Shown: positions 44,701 to 53,577 of the stretch, one piece after another | How positions within the stretch are numbered: position 1 is the first letter of the stretch | How the letters are laid out: every line of letters starts with the position of its first letter | Origin: Bacillus proteolyticus | GTDB taxonomy: Bacteria; Bacillota; Bacilli; Bacillales; Bacillaceae_G | Assembly (NCBI RefSeq): GCF_001884065.1 | Contig: NZ_MACH01000081.1 | Coordinates: forward strand, 62,001 to 126,000 | Direction: 5' to 3' | DNA length: 64,000 nucleotides | Notes under the pieces: generated by a model | Seen by the model: the letters and a program-made list of their open reading frames with translations, nothing else | Told to the model about the DNA's origin: nothing | Database searches by the model: none | Translations under genes and position numbers: made by a program

Positions 44701-45606
44701 GTGACACAGCTTTCTCGAACTAAGACAGCCATAATCCTTACGTTTCTCGTTTTCATGTGGGGAATCAATTGGCCTTTATCTAAGTTTGCCCTGCATTATA
44801 CACCACCCGTTTTATTTGCAGGCGTTCGAACTTTAATTGGAGGATTCATTTTACTCCTTTTCGCTTTACCGAAATACAAAGAGTTACATTTAAAAGAAAC
44901 TTGGCATTTATACGTTATTTCTTCTTTACTTAACATCATTATATTTTACGGACTACAAACTGTCGGACTTCAATACATGCCCGCCGGACTATTCTCCGCA
45001 ATCGTATTTCTCCAACCTGTCTTACTCGGCATTTTCTCATGGATTTGGCTTGAAGAGGCAATGTATGGCTTGAAAATTTTCGGACTTATTCTTGGATTTA
45101 TTGGTGTAGGGGTTATTAGCTCTAGTAGTTTAACTGGACATATTTCGATTATCGGTGTTCTACTTGCTTTAGGCTGTGCTATCGGCTGGGCACTCGGCAC
45201 AGTATTTATTAAGAAAACGGGACACCGCGTTAATGCCATTTGGATGGTAACACTTCAGCTTATTATTGGCGGACTTTGCTTAATCGGATTTGGTTCAGAA
45301 TTTGAAAGCTGGTCTAACATCGCTTGGAGTATACCATTTGTAAGTGTACTACTATTCATCTCATTCTTTGTTATTGCAATGGGGTGGCTCGCTTACTTCA
45401 CACTTGTTGGAGCCGGTGAAGCAAGCAAAGTTGGAGCTTATACATTCCTTATCCCTCTTATCGCTATTATTGTAAGTTCAATTTTCTTACATGAGGCAAT
45501 TACGATTAGCTTATTCATCGGACTTTTATTTATTGTAGTAAGTATTTGTTTTGTAAATATAAAGCCGAAAACACTTGCTGTAGGGCAGCAAGTTGAAATG
45601 AAATAA
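44701..45606 (+). CDS. EamA/DMT-family transporter
   Basis: The 301-residue protein has ten membrane helices in two EamA repeats (MWGINWPLSKFALHY at the first; GWALGTVFIKKTGHRVNAIW at the second). It probably exports amino acids or metabolites. The start is GTG 44701-44703 after AAGGAGG. It is divergent from a LysR gene and ends in a very strong terminator. Confidence 0.9.
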   Translation: MTQLSRTKTAIILTFLVFMWGINWPLSKFALHYTPPVLFAGVRTLIGGFILLLFALPKYKELHLKETWHLYVISSLLNIIIFYGLQTVGLQYMPAGLFSAIVFLQPVLLGIFSWIWLEEAMYGLKIFGLILGFIGVGVISSSSLTGHISIIGVLLALGCAIGWALGTVFIKKTGHRVNAIWMVTLQLIIGGLCLIGFGSEFESWSNIAWSIPFVSVLLFISFFVIAMGWLAYFTLVGAGEASKVGAYTFLIPLIAIIVSSIFLHEAITISLFIGLLFIVVSICFVNIKPKTLAVGQQVEMK

Positions 45607-45655
45607 ATAGACATAAGAAAGAGCCTACTTTTTGTAGGCTCTTTCTTATGTCTAT
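45607..45655 (+). terminator. Terminator of the EamA gene
   Basis: A 22-bp perfect stem (arms 45607-45628 and 45634-45655, loop TTTTT) follows the stop codon. Confidence 0.85.
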
Positions 45656-45680
45656 TTTGTGCACCATCACTTTAAGTACC

Positions 45681-45708
45681 AACAAAAAGGGAAATCTCTC
45701 TTTTTGTT
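45681..45708 (-). terminator. Hairpin after the FAD monooxygenase gene
   Basis: A 9-bp stem AACAAAAAG against CTTTTTGTT, loop of 10, lies 13 nt past the stop codon on the minus strand. Confidence 0.5.
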
Positions 45709-45721
45709 ATAACTATCCTTA

Positions 45722-46918
45722 TCAATAATCTTTCAGCTCTATCCCGTTAGCCGCTTTCGCTATCATTTTCGAAATCATCTTAAATTGTACAACCATAATG
45801 GTTGGTATACGCAACATTAAGTTGCGAAGAAAGATTTTGAAGTTTGATTTTTCAACCATACTCCCGGCAGCCATTAATCCTATTTTTTGATTTTTCTCAA
45901 CAAACTTTCTCATTTTTTGTTCATAGGCAATAAATGCACGGGCGAAGTCGCCATCTGCAGCTTTGAGTTCACCAGCTAATACAAAAGCCCCGACAAGCGC
46001 CAGGCTAGAGCCTTGACCGGATAAAGGTGATGGGCCATAAGCTGCATCACCTACCAATGTAACCCGCCCCTTTGACCAGGTCGGCATGTGAATCTGGCAT
46101 ATCTCGTCAAAATAAAAGTCTGTCGCATCTCTCATGGTCTTGAGTAGATGCGAGGTTTCCCAACCTGTCTGGCCTAAGAAGGCATTTTCTACAAGTTTCT
46201 TTTGAGATTCTATATCATAACGGTCGTACTTCAATGCCTCTGATTGGAACAAGAACATCCCCCTTGCTTCGGTATTGTCACGAGCACTATACATACCTAC
46301 TGTTTTGCCTGGTATCGTATAAAGCAGCTGGTGGTGGTCGAGGTTAAGGTAATTCTCGAGGTTAAAAATTGAGATATAACAGCCAAGGGTACGTTTAAAC
46401 TGTGCTTCGTCGCCAAAAGTTAAGGTGCGCACATTAGAATGGAGCCCGTCCGCACCGATGACCAGGTCAAATTTCTGTGGCTTGCCATGAATAAATTGAA
46501 CTTCTACACCAGCTTCAGTCTCATGTATAGCGGTAATCGAATCGCCCCAAATGTATTCAACCGTATCCTTGGTTAAATCGTACAAAATGTTACTAAGATC
46601 GTCACGCATGATTTCTATGTCCAGACCCTGCTGGTTCCCCATACTCGCTTCGCTTATTTGACCTTCGAACTTGCCCTTGCTGTTCACGAAATAAACACCA
46701 GTCATGTTCGTGTCAGCTGCACGAACTTGATCAAGTATGTCCATCCCCTTAAGCACCGTAATAGCTGCACCACGGATATCAACCCCGTAACCACCCGTGC
46801 GCAATGCTGGTGCACGTTCTATTACAGTCACCTCGAATCCGTGGCGTTGAAGCCAGTAAGCGAGTGCCGGGCCGGCAATGCTTGCACCAGAAATAAGGAC
46901 GCTCATCGTTTGTATCAT
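45722..46918 (-). CDS. FAD-dependent aromatic-type monooxygenase
   Basis: The 398-residue flavoprotein hydroxylase has the FAD motif VLISGASIAGPALAYWLQ at the start, the middle DG motif LVIGADGLHSNVR and the GD motif GRVTLVGDAAYGPSPLSGQG. It resembles PHBH-fold monooxygenases, including antibiotic-modifying ones, but the substrate is unknown. Its composition is visibly GC-richer than neighbouring genes, with many GCC, GGC and CTG codons. Next to it is a broken recombinase, so it was probably acquired by transfer. The second methionine (46906) is an alternative start. Confidence 0.88.
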   Translation of the reverse strand: MIQTMSVLISGASIAGPALAYWLQRHGFEVTVIERAPALRTGGYGVDIRGAAITVLKGMDILDQVRAADTNMTGVYFVNSKGKFEGQISEASMGNQQGLDIEIMRDDLSNILYDLTKDTVEYIWGDSITAIHETEAGVEVQFIHGKPQKFDLVIGADGLHSNVRTLTFGDEAQFKRTLGCYISIFNLENYLNLDHHQLLYTIPGKTVGMYSARDNTEARGMFLFQSEALKYDRYDIESQKKLVENAFLGQTGWETSHLLKTMRDATDFYFDEICQIHMPTWSKGRVTLVGDAAYGPSPLSGQGSSLALVGAFVLAGELKAADGDFARAFIAYEQKMRKFVEKNQKIGLMAAGSMVEKSNFKIFLRNLMLRIPTIMVVQFKMISKMIAKAANGIELKDY

Positions 46919-47105
46919 AATTACTTATTCACTCCTATCCTAATTAAAGCCTTAACATCCCCACAGTATATTCACGACCTATTCTACTTATTTACCACAA
47001 CAAAATAATAGGAATTTAATTTTCCAACAAAATGGTCCACTTCAAAAAGATACGTCTTTTTATATGCATCCCTCGATTTTGATTAAAGATTAATTTCAGT
47101 AGCTT

Positions 47106-47648
47106 TCAAAAATATTTAATATAAAAATTGCGTCTCAACTTTCCGCTCAGCTGAGCAAATATTCTCGTGGTTTCATTCTTCTCATGACCAAGTAAGCTTT
47201 TTATTACTTCAAGTGGCGCATCGTTGTTAATCATATATGTAGCATAGCTGTGACGTAATTGATGAGGATGAATACTCTATTTAATCCCAGTACAATTTGA
47301 TATACGTTTGATAATAAATCTTAGGTTATCAATACTTATACGTCTTTTGAGCCTTTTTCCCGTAATAAACAAGGCTCCTCATCATCTCTTTCATCTAGAT
47401 ACCTTTTTAACCAAATAGTGCAACCAGTATTAAAGTATACTTCCCTTTCTTTATCACCTTTCCCATGTACAATGATTCGTTGAGAAGTTAATATCATCAC
47501 GATTCAGTTTTACGACTTCTCCAATACGGCAGCCCGTAGAATACAAAAATTCAAATAATGATATAATTTCTCTCGTTGTATTGGGATGTTTATAGACCAT
47601 CAATTTTCCGTTCCTCTCCTTTTCTTCATACTTCTGTTCATTAGCCAA
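47106..47648 (-). pseudogene. Degenerate tyrosine recombinase (Xer/phage integrase type)
   Basis: Pieces of the catalytic domain can be read in three frames. One fragment contains LYSTGCRIGEVVKLNRDDI (first Arg box), a second IVHGKGDKEREVYFNTG (catalytic Lys region), and a third PHQLRHSYATYMINNDAP then SLLGHEKNETT (His-x-x-Arg and His boxes). A frameshift near 47475, another near 47350 and an in-frame TAG just before the HQLRH box break it. The position expected for the catalytic Tyr reads IFAQLS. The N-terminal core-binding domain is absent. The stretch 46919-47105 holds no gene. Confidence 0.85.
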
Positions 47649-47706
47649 AGTATGAAGAATAAGAGCTTTTTTATATACAAATAATAAAGCTCAAGGAGTT
47701 GTTGAC

Positions 47707-48900
47707 ATGAATTTCATATTAAATATTTTAGGGATTTTCATTGTAATATTATTCGTTTTCCTATGTTCGCCTAATAAAAGAAAAATAAAATGGAGACCAA
47801 TCAGTATTCTAATAATATTGGAACTTTTTATTACATGGTTTATGTTAGGTACCAAATTGGGTAGTATCATAATTAATAAAATTGCGTCATTTTTCAGTTG
47901 GCTACTATCATGTGCGAATGAAGGTATTCGATTTGCATTTCCTTCAGCTATGGAAAATCAAACAATTGACTTCTTCTTTAGCGCATTACTTCCCATCATT
48001 TTTGTTATCACTTTTTTTGATATTCTTTCTTATTTTGGAATCTTAACTTGGATTATCGATAAAGTAGGTGCAATCATTTCAAAGATTTCTCGTTTACCAA
48101 AGTTAGAAAGCTTCTTTTCCATTCAAATGATGTTTTTAGGAAACACGGAAGCACTTGCAGTTGTTCGTGATCAATTATCTGTTTTAAAAGAAAATCGTTT
48201 GTTGACTTTTGGAATTATGAGTATGAGTAGCGTCAGCGGTTCCATTCTTGGTGCTTATCTATCAATGGTTCCAGCAACATATATTTTCAGCGCCATTCCT
48301 TTAAACTGTATTAACGCATTAATTTTAGCCAATGTTTTAAATCCTATAGAAGTCACTAAAGAAGAAGATATTATTTATTCACCTTCAAAAAATGAAAAAA
48401 AAGATTTCTTTTCTACCATTTCAAACAGTATGTTAGTTGGGATGAATATGGTTATTGTTATTTTAGCCATGGTAATTGGATATGTAGCATTAACAGCATG
48501 TTTAAATGGGATTTTAAGTTTTTTTGTAACAGGTTTAACAATTCAAAAAATCTTCTCTATTATCTTTAGTCCCTTCGCTTTTTTACTCGGTGTATCAGGC
48601 AGTGATGCTATGTATGTTGCTGAGTTAATGGGGATAAAAATAACAACGAATGAATTTGTTGCAATGATGGATTTAAAATCACACCTAAACTCGTTACATC
48701 CGCATACTATTGCAGTTGCAACAACATTTCTAGCCTCTTTTGCTAACTTTAGTACAGTGGGCATGATTTATGGATCTTACAATTCATTATTTGGCGAAGA
48801 AAAATCATCAATTATCGGTAAGAATGTTTGGAAGCTTCTTGTTAGTGGAATGGCTGTTTCTTTATTAAGCGCTATGCTTGTGGGGCTTTTTGTATGGTAA
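47707..48900 (+). CDS. NupC-type nucleoside transporter (CNT family)
   Basis: The 397-residue protein has the concentrative nucleoside transporter pattern: three N-terminal helices, then the core with MMFLGNTEALAVVRDQL (substrate motif), SGSILGAYLSMVPATYI and the C-terminal NFSTVGMIYGSY. It imports nucleosides with protons. ATG follows AAGGAG with 7-nt spacing. It lies just past the broken recombinase, 58 bp away. Confidence 0.9.
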   Translation: MNFILNILGIFIVILFVFLCSPNKRKIKWRPISILIILELFITWFMLGTKLGSIIINKIASFFSWLLSCANEGIRFAFPSAMENQTIDFFFSALLPIIFVITFFDILSYFGILTWIIDKVGAIISKISRLPKLESFFSIQMMFLGNTEALAVVRDQLSVLKENRLLTFGIMSMSSVSGSILGAYLSMVPATYIFSAIPLNCINALILANVLNPIEVTKEEDIIYSPSKNEKKDFFSTISNSMLVGMNMVIVILAMVIGYVALTACLNGILSFFVTGLTIQKIFSIIFSPFAFLLGVSGSDAMYVAELMGIKITTNEFVAMMDLKSHLNSLHPHTIAVATTFLASFANFSTVGMIYGSYNSLFGEEKSSIIGKNVWKLLVSGMAVSLLSAMLVGLFVW

Positions 48901-48996
48901 ATGAATATCGAAGATACTTAACACCCTTACGGATGAAATTTATGTACACAGTGCAAGGCATCAGGAAATCTGTCCCCTTTATCTTTTTAGCCAAGA

Positions 48997-49028
48997 AGAC
49001 TCCCTCCTCAAGGAAAGTGAGGGAGTCT
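48997..49028. terminator. Hairpin between nupC and the VanZ-like stub
   Basis: A 10-bp stem AGACTCCCTC against GAGGGAGTCT with a 12-nt loop lies between convergent genes. The U-runs are short. Confidence 0.5.
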
Positions 49029-49067
49029 ATCTCAGTGAGCACACGGGATTTGAATTGACTTTTTGAG

Positions 49068-49226
49068 TTAGCGAAAAATTGTTGCTGCAGTCAGTAGTGG
49101 AATCATATTAATTACTCGTACCCTATCTATTTGATCAAAAGAAAACTGTAATTTAAAAAGAACTAACCAAATAAGTGCTAATGCATAGATTATGAATAAT
49201 ACGAATGTCAATTTTTTATTTCCCAA
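49068..49226 (-). pseudogene. VanZ-like protein, truncated to its first 52 residues
   Basis: A TTG start at 49224-49226 follows GGAGGAG. The product has one membrane helix (FVLFIIYALALIWLVLFKL) followed by QFSFDQIDRVRVINMIPL, which is the N-terminal signature of VanZ-family proteins. Full-length VanZ domains are about three times longer, and here the frame stops at once with unrelated sequence. It is therefore a remnant, or a short relic ORF. The gap 49227-49387 to the next gene holds nothing else I can support. Confidence 0.55.
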
Positions 49227-49387
49227 TATTTCTCCTCCAATTTCTTGTCACGCCACCCTGAAACAATGCTGGTTCGCTTATGGGCATCTCTAAAAAGTAA
49301 AGAACAGAAGATACAAGAAATTATTTAATTTTTACACTTCAAACACGCATCCCCCTCGGGGCTGCTTAATCTCTAATATTAATTAAC

Positions 49388-49417
49388 AAAGGTCTCATTA
49401 CTTTCAATGAGACCTTT
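49388..49417 (-). terminator. Terminator of the ycnJ-ycnI unit
   Basis: A 12-bp perfect stem AAAGGTCTCATT and complement, with a 6-nt loop, lies just after the ycnI stop on the minus strand. Confidence 0.75.
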
Positions 49418-49426
49418 CAATATTGC

Positions 49427-50047
49427 CTATCTTTTACGACGTACTACAAAAATACAAGTACTCACTGACGATACAATTGCCAAAATGGATAAGACAATTG
49501 CTATTGTTTGCATATTACTTGTACCTTCATTTTTCTCCACACTAGATACTTCACCATGTTCTCCTGTAAGTGACGTACCTTTTGTAATTGCAGTAAGTGA
49601 ATGTGGTTTCTCTGCTTTCTCGTCGCCTGTCCATTCAACAATTTCTCCGTCTTTATATTGTTGATATGCATCCCAAGCTATTTTTTGTTCTTTATCTGGG
49701 TTTTTAGCAACGAAAGTAAATCGTTGGAACTGACCAGGTGCAATTCCCTCTCCTGTTGCTTCCCATATTACAGTTTTAACTTTTCCAGCTGTATCTTTTT
49801 GTTCTTCCGCTTTCCATCCTGGCACTGGCTCATACTGCTGAAACTCGACTCCAGATGGTATTTTCAGTGTGACTTTTGTCGTTGCCACATTCTTTTCAAC
49901 TGGTACCTTTATTGTGTAAGTCTCCCATGAGTTAACATCCGAAGTGGCTGGTTTCACAGTTACATGAGCACTAACAGGTAACGAAAAAATCCCCATCGCA
50001 ATTATCGTTGCTATCATTGTTGTTCCTATTTTTTTTATACGCTTCAT
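49427..50047 (-). CDS. ycnI: YcnI-like copper-binding protein (DUF1775)
   Basis: The 206-residue exported protein has a signal peptide ending PVSA, leaving His as first mature residue. That is the known N-terminal copper ligand of YcnI-type domains. The DUF1775 domain includes YTIKVPVEKNVATTKVTLKIP and WKAEEQKDTAGKVKTVIWEA, and a C-terminal membrane anchor (about 178-200) follows. It is thought to act as a copper chaperone at the outer face. It lies 34 bp after the CopCD fusion gene in one operon. Confidence 0.9.
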   Translation of the reverse strand: MKRIKKIGTTMIATIIAMGIFSLPVSAHVTVKPATSDVNSWETYTIKVPVEKNVATTKVTLKIPSGVEFQQYEPVPGWKAEEQKDTAGKVKTVIWEATGEGIAPGQFQRFTFVAKNPDKEQKIAWDAYQQYKDGEIVEWTGDEKAEKPHSLTAITKGTSLTGEHGEVSSVEKNEGTSNMQTIAIVLSILAIVSSVSTCIFVVRRKR

Positions 50048-50081
50048 TTTCTATTAACTCCTTTTCATCTATAACGTCTCT

Positions 50082-51731
50082 TTACCTGCCACCTACAATA
50101 AATTTATAATCTATATCGAAGCTATCAAGAGATTTTGTTAATCCATGAACATGTATATTCCAGTTTCCTGTCATGTTAATATACATGCCTTCCGCTTCAT
50201 ATTCTCCTGGTGAAACTGCCGAAACTTTAAATGAACCTTTGCCCATATTCATATCTAACGATTGTGTGGTCAATATAATTTGTTCCATATCAGTAACTGG
50301 CTGTCCGTTCTCATCCTTTAAAGTAATATGGAATGTATTTTGTCCTACCTCATTAGGACTTACATTTAGAGTAAGTTCATATCCATTATCTAATTGTTTA
50401 CTCTCTGTGAAAGGTCCAGTAGGAGGCATCGGCGGGGTTTGTACGTTTGTCATAAAGGCCACGATTATGAAAACGATAACTCCAATGATAAACTCTACTT
50501 TCACCGTAGCTCCTAACCTTTGCTGCGCTCGCATTCTCCCTTTCACATAATGAATAATTCCCAATATACCCATACAAACGAATAAAAGTATCTTTGCTAA
50601 TAAGGCTAATCCATACTTCGTATCAAATAGTGAATGGATCGTTGGAATAAAAAATGTACTGTTAAAAAGACCTGTTAATAAAATCACTATGACAGTACCT
50701 GTTGCCCATGGTGAAAAACGCTTAATCGCATCCCAATACATAGCCCACTTACCATCCTCTTTACGTAAAAGAAGAATAATCGATGATAGACCACCAACCC
50801 ATAATGAAGCTGCAAATAAATGTAGAAAGTCCATAACGACAGCAATTTCTTTAAACTTTAATCCATATGCATGACTATTGAAGGCTTTCATAACAAGTAA
50901 CCCAATAAATAATAGTATTGGAATGCTCCATACTTTAAAAGACGAAAGCTTTTCACGCTTCATCGCAAAATATGTAACAATTATAAGCATACTAATAAGA
51001 GCCATTTGAGTGATCCATACATAACCAAAAACAGATAGCTGTAATGTTTCTTTTAATAATAAAGGATCGAATGCTTCTAGCCATGAAACATCAGCATTTA
51101 TTTTCGCTTGCAATGGTAAATTGAAAAGTAAACTAATGAATATACCAAATAATGATATCCATATTATTTTCTTACTCCTCGACTGAACTTGACTTTCACT
51201 TCCTTTATAAAGGATAAGATTAAATAATAGAACACCGATAAATAGAGAAAAACTTGTATATAAAATTCCGCGTTCCACAATCATATCGATTTTCGGAACA
51301 TAGCCCATCTCTTCTACTTTTATATCATCTGTTCCCGCTTCTGCTGACCCAATACGGAACGGAATAACTCCTTGAATTGGATGTCCATCAGCTGAAATAG
51401 CTTTCCACTGAATAGAATAGAGACCATTTTTGAGATTCTCTTTTAAGCCAGCTTCTAATGATTTTTTATTACTTTTATCTATATGAGCATCTTTTAAATC
51501 TACTCTTTTACCTGAGGAATCTCTTACAAACAATGTATTAAAATGTGAAACTTGTATATCCTCATCAAATTCAATTTTCACAACAGGTGGTGCTTTCTTT
51601 AATGTTTCATTTTCCGTAGGGTTTGATTTTACAACATACGCATGAGCAGATGCACTTTTTGGTATTAATATGATAAAAACGCATGCAATTAATAGCCATG
51701 CCCCTAACCTTCTTATTACTTTCACACTCAT
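50082..51731 (-). CDS. ycnJ: YcnJ-like copper importer (CopC-CopD fusion)
   Basis: The 549-residue protein has a signal peptide and a mature N-terminus starting with His (ASAHAYVVKSNPTENE). A CopC domain (about 30-125) carries copper-binding His residues (VSHFN, GHPIQG). Eight membrane helices of CopD type follow, and then a YtkA-like C-terminal domain (from about 440). It takes up copper. The B. subtilis operon also has the repressor YcnK, which is not next to these genes here. Confidence 0.9.
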   Translation of the reverse strand: MSVKVIRRLGAWLLIACVFIILIPKSASAHAYVVKSNPTENETLKKAPPVVKIEFDEDIQVSHFNTLFVRDSSGKRVDLKDAHIDKSNKKSLEAGLKENLKNGLYSIQWKAISADGHPIQGVIPFRIGSAEAGTDDIKVEEMGYVPKIDMIVERGILYTSFSLFIGVLLFNLILYKGSESQVQSRSKKIIWISLFGIFISLLFNLPLQAKINADVSWLEAFDPLLLKETLQLSVFGYVWITQMALISMLIIVTYFAMKREKLSSFKVWSIPILLFIGLLVMKAFNSHAYGLKFKEIAVVMDFLHLFAASLWVGGLSSIILLLRKEDGKWAMYWDAIKRFSPWATGTVIVILLTGLFNSTFFIPTIHSLFDTKYGLALLAKILLFVCMGILGIIHYVKGRMRAQQRLGATVKVEFIIGVIVFIIVAFMTNVQTPPMPPTGPFTESKQLDNGYELTLNVSPNEVGQNTFHITLKDENGQPVTDMEQIILTTQSLDMNMGKGSFKVSAVSPGEYEAEGMYINMTGNWNIHVHGLTKSLDSFDIDYKFIVGGR

Positions 51732-52034
51732 TTCACTTCTTTCTTTTTCGTCACTACACTTTCATTACTTTACTTCTTGAATTTTATTCTCCGCTAAACT
51801 ATTAACCTGATTAAGTATAAGGATCTATATAGTATCAATCTCTATTAATTCCTCACCTCTATACTTCTAATATAATAGTAACTATCCTCATAGACATTAC
51901 TTATATTTTTAAAGTCGATTATTATTATAGCACAAAATATATTTTTGTAAGTTTCTAAAAAAGAAAAGTTATCGTGAATCATTTGTGAAGAAAATGTGAA
52001 ATACATAAAGTGAAACTTTAATCAGTGGTTTTTT
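51732..52034. other. AT-rich region upstream of ycnJ
   Basis: About 300 bp without a supported gene. It presumably carries the ycnJ promoter. I looked for a CsoR-type GC-rich copper operator and did not see one. Confidence 0.4.
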
Positions 52035-52112
52035 TGTCCATCCCCCACCTAACTCCCTCACATCCGCCAGCTTTTGAGGTGGGAGTCTTACTGCCCACAA
52101 ATAGCGGGATAA
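52035..52112. repeat. GC-rich structured segment, possible mobile-element remnant
   Basis: This short island is far GC-richer than its surroundings. It holds a hairpin with arms CCCACCT (52046-52052) and AGGTGGG (52077-52083), followed by GAGTCTTACTGCCC and AAATAGCGGGATAA. The layout recalls the structured right end of IS200/IS605 (TnpB-type) elements, but no tnpA or tnpB is present, so the assignment is tentative. Confidence 0.35.
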
Positions 52113-52115
52113 ATA

Positions 52116-52297
52116 AAAAGGTGGTACGTTAGTACGTAACACCTTTTAAAAAAATATACTTCTTTTATTTCTCTTCTGGATAATCACAGTACACAATGAT
52201 TGTTCCTTCTGTATCTGCCGGGTTAAGATATATTAATCTTCTGCTATGTTTATTCATTCGAAGTATATGCTCTAACGTTCGAATACCTTGTTCTTTA
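52116..52297. repeat. Direct repeat copy A
   Basis: About 180 bp that matches 53546-53727 at an offset of exactly 1430 bp, with close to 90 percent identity by eye. It covers the 3' end of the VOC gene and its terminator. The CgeB-like gene lies between the two copies. Confidence 0.85.
52118..52148 (-). terminator. Terminator-like hairpin, copy A
   Basis: AAAAGGTG-GTACGTTAGTACGTAA-CACCTTTT forms a stem. It is the counterpart of the hairpin after the complete VOC gene at 53546-53577. Confidence 0.65.
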
Positions 52298-52317
52298 AAT
52301 ATGTTGTGTTTCAACAT
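52165..52317 (-). pseudogene. Truncated VOC/epimerase fragment (3' duplicate of the gene at 53595)
   Basis: The last 44 or so codons of the VOC gene at 53595-54014 are repeated here with high identity (KEQGIRTLEHILRMNKH onward, ending CDYPEEK). The metal-ligand Glu in TIIEYC of the intact gene is Val here (TIIVYC), as expected for a non-functional copy. An in-frame ATG at 52315-52317 gives a 50-residue ORF whose first six codons are unrelated. It has a close-spaced GGGAAAGG site, so a short peptide could still be made. Confidence 0.8.
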
Positions 52318-52332
52318 ATCCTTTCCCTATTT

Positions 52333-53346
52333 TTAAATTTCATTTTCTTTTTTAGGGTTACTTTCAATTATTTTTAACAACTGTTTTACCCTTTTATCAT
52401 ATGTATGTTCGATTAGCGTTCTCTTAAGTCCTTCCATCGCAATTTTCTTTCTTTGTGCCGGATTCACTAAATATCTTTCTGCTTTCTCTATAAAATCAAC
52501 CGATGAAGTAAATGTCTCAATTTGTGCCCCTGGAATATAGCACTTTTCCAAGTCTGAACGAATATCCGTCATTTGAAAAGCACCTGTACTAGCTATTTCG
52601 AATGTACGATTATTAATGGAACAAGCATTTATTTTTACTTTATTTATATTAAATGTTAAATCCTCTATCAAACGATGGATATTAATGTTAATTTTACTTT
52701 TTTTGTAATATCCCATACTATTTTTATAAACCAAAAATGGTAAAAGTAAAATTTTATCCTTCAATAACTCATAACTTTTTAGTCTATCCCAATTACATCC
52801 TATAATTAGAGTGTTTTTAGTCACTAAGTACTCTGCAATTGAATCAATAAACGCGAGCCGATTATCAAAAGCAGTCCCTATGAAACTAATATCAAATGCG
52901 TATTCCTCTTCCGTAAGTATCGGCGTATATAAAGGTGGTTCGGCCGCTAAAGGCAAGTAATATACATTATCACAGCCTAAATCTTTATAAAAATCAATAC
53001 ATCCTGTATCTTGTGTAAAAACATAATCATAATCAAGCACTAAGTTTTTCGTCACATCTGTAAAGTAAGGATCATCTGTAAGCCAGAGTGCAGTCTTAAA
53101 TTTATATTGCTTTAATTCTTGTATCCCCTTAGTTATCCCTTCTTCAAAACCATGGAATACAATAATGAGAGACGGTTGTATCTTTAAAGCTGTTTTCACC
53201 AAGTTTTCGTATGTTACCATCGTTACATTACCAATTGCTTTTTTCAAACTATTAAATATAGATTCCTCTAGCACCGGAAAATATACAGAAGCACCAGATT
53301 TAACAAATAATACGTTATAATTTTCAGCACTATTTGAAATCTCCAC
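52333..53346 (-). CDS. CgeB-like glycosyltransferase-family protein
   Basis: The 337-residue protein resembles the spore maturation protein CgeB: an N-terminal Rossmann-like half (NYNVLFVKSGASVYFPVLEE, then KTALWLTDDPYFTD) and a C-terminal glycosyltransferase-like half (INIHRLIEDLTFNINKVKINACSINNRTFEIASTGAFQMTD). CgeB is linked to glycosylation of the outermost spore layer. The start is GTG 53344-53346 after GGAGAGTGG. It is flanked by direct repeats of a VOC gene, implying insertion or local rearrangement. Confidence 0.82.
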   Translation of the reverse strand: MEISNSAENYNVLFVKSGASVYFPVLEESIFNSLKKAIGNVTMVTYENLVKTALKIQPSLIIVFHGFEEGITKGIQELKQYKFKTALWLTDDPYFTDVTKNLVLDYDYVFTQDTGCIDFYKDLGCDNVYYLPLAAEPPLYTPILTEEEYAFDISFIGTAFDNRLAFIDSIAEYLVTKNTLIIGCNWDRLKSYELLKDKILLLPFLVYKNSMGYYKKSKININIHRLIEDLTFNINKVKINACSINNRTFEIASTGAFQMTDIRSDLEKCYIPGAQIETFTSSVDFIEKAERYLVNPAQRKKIAMEGLKRTLIEHTYDKRVKQLLKIIESNPKKENEI

Positions 53347-53545
53347 AGATAGCCACTCTCCAATACATGAAATTAACTATTTATATTAATTGCCTAAAAA
53401 TATATAGTTGGTTACAAACTACTATTCCCCTTTAACATGTTGCTATGGAAAAGGAGAATAATCAGCTAATTTTCATCTTAGTATAAGATATGACTTTCTT
53501 ATAAAATGTATAACTTTTTTGTCACTCCACACAAATACATATATT

Positions 53546-53577
53546 TAAAGGTGCTACGTTAGCACGTAACACCTTTC
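53546..53577 (-). terminator. Terminator of the VOC gene, copy B
   Basis: AAAGGTGCTACGTTAGC pairs around the loop with ACGTAACACCTTT. It lies 18 nt past the stop on the minus strand. Confidence 0.7.

Noticed and set aside
49035-49060. tRNA T-arm-like sequence TTCAAATCCCGTG on the minus strand, as an attachment core near the integrase relic
   Set aside because: The T-stem does not pair, there is no CCA end or acceptor match, and no second copy was found near the relic.
52333-53346. Similarity of the CgeB-like start region (GGCTAT..GTGGAGAT) to the start region of the PPOX gene at 2381
   Set aside because: Both are ordinary ribosome site plus GTG contexts. The match is about 25 bp and ends inside the coding parts, so chance is likely.
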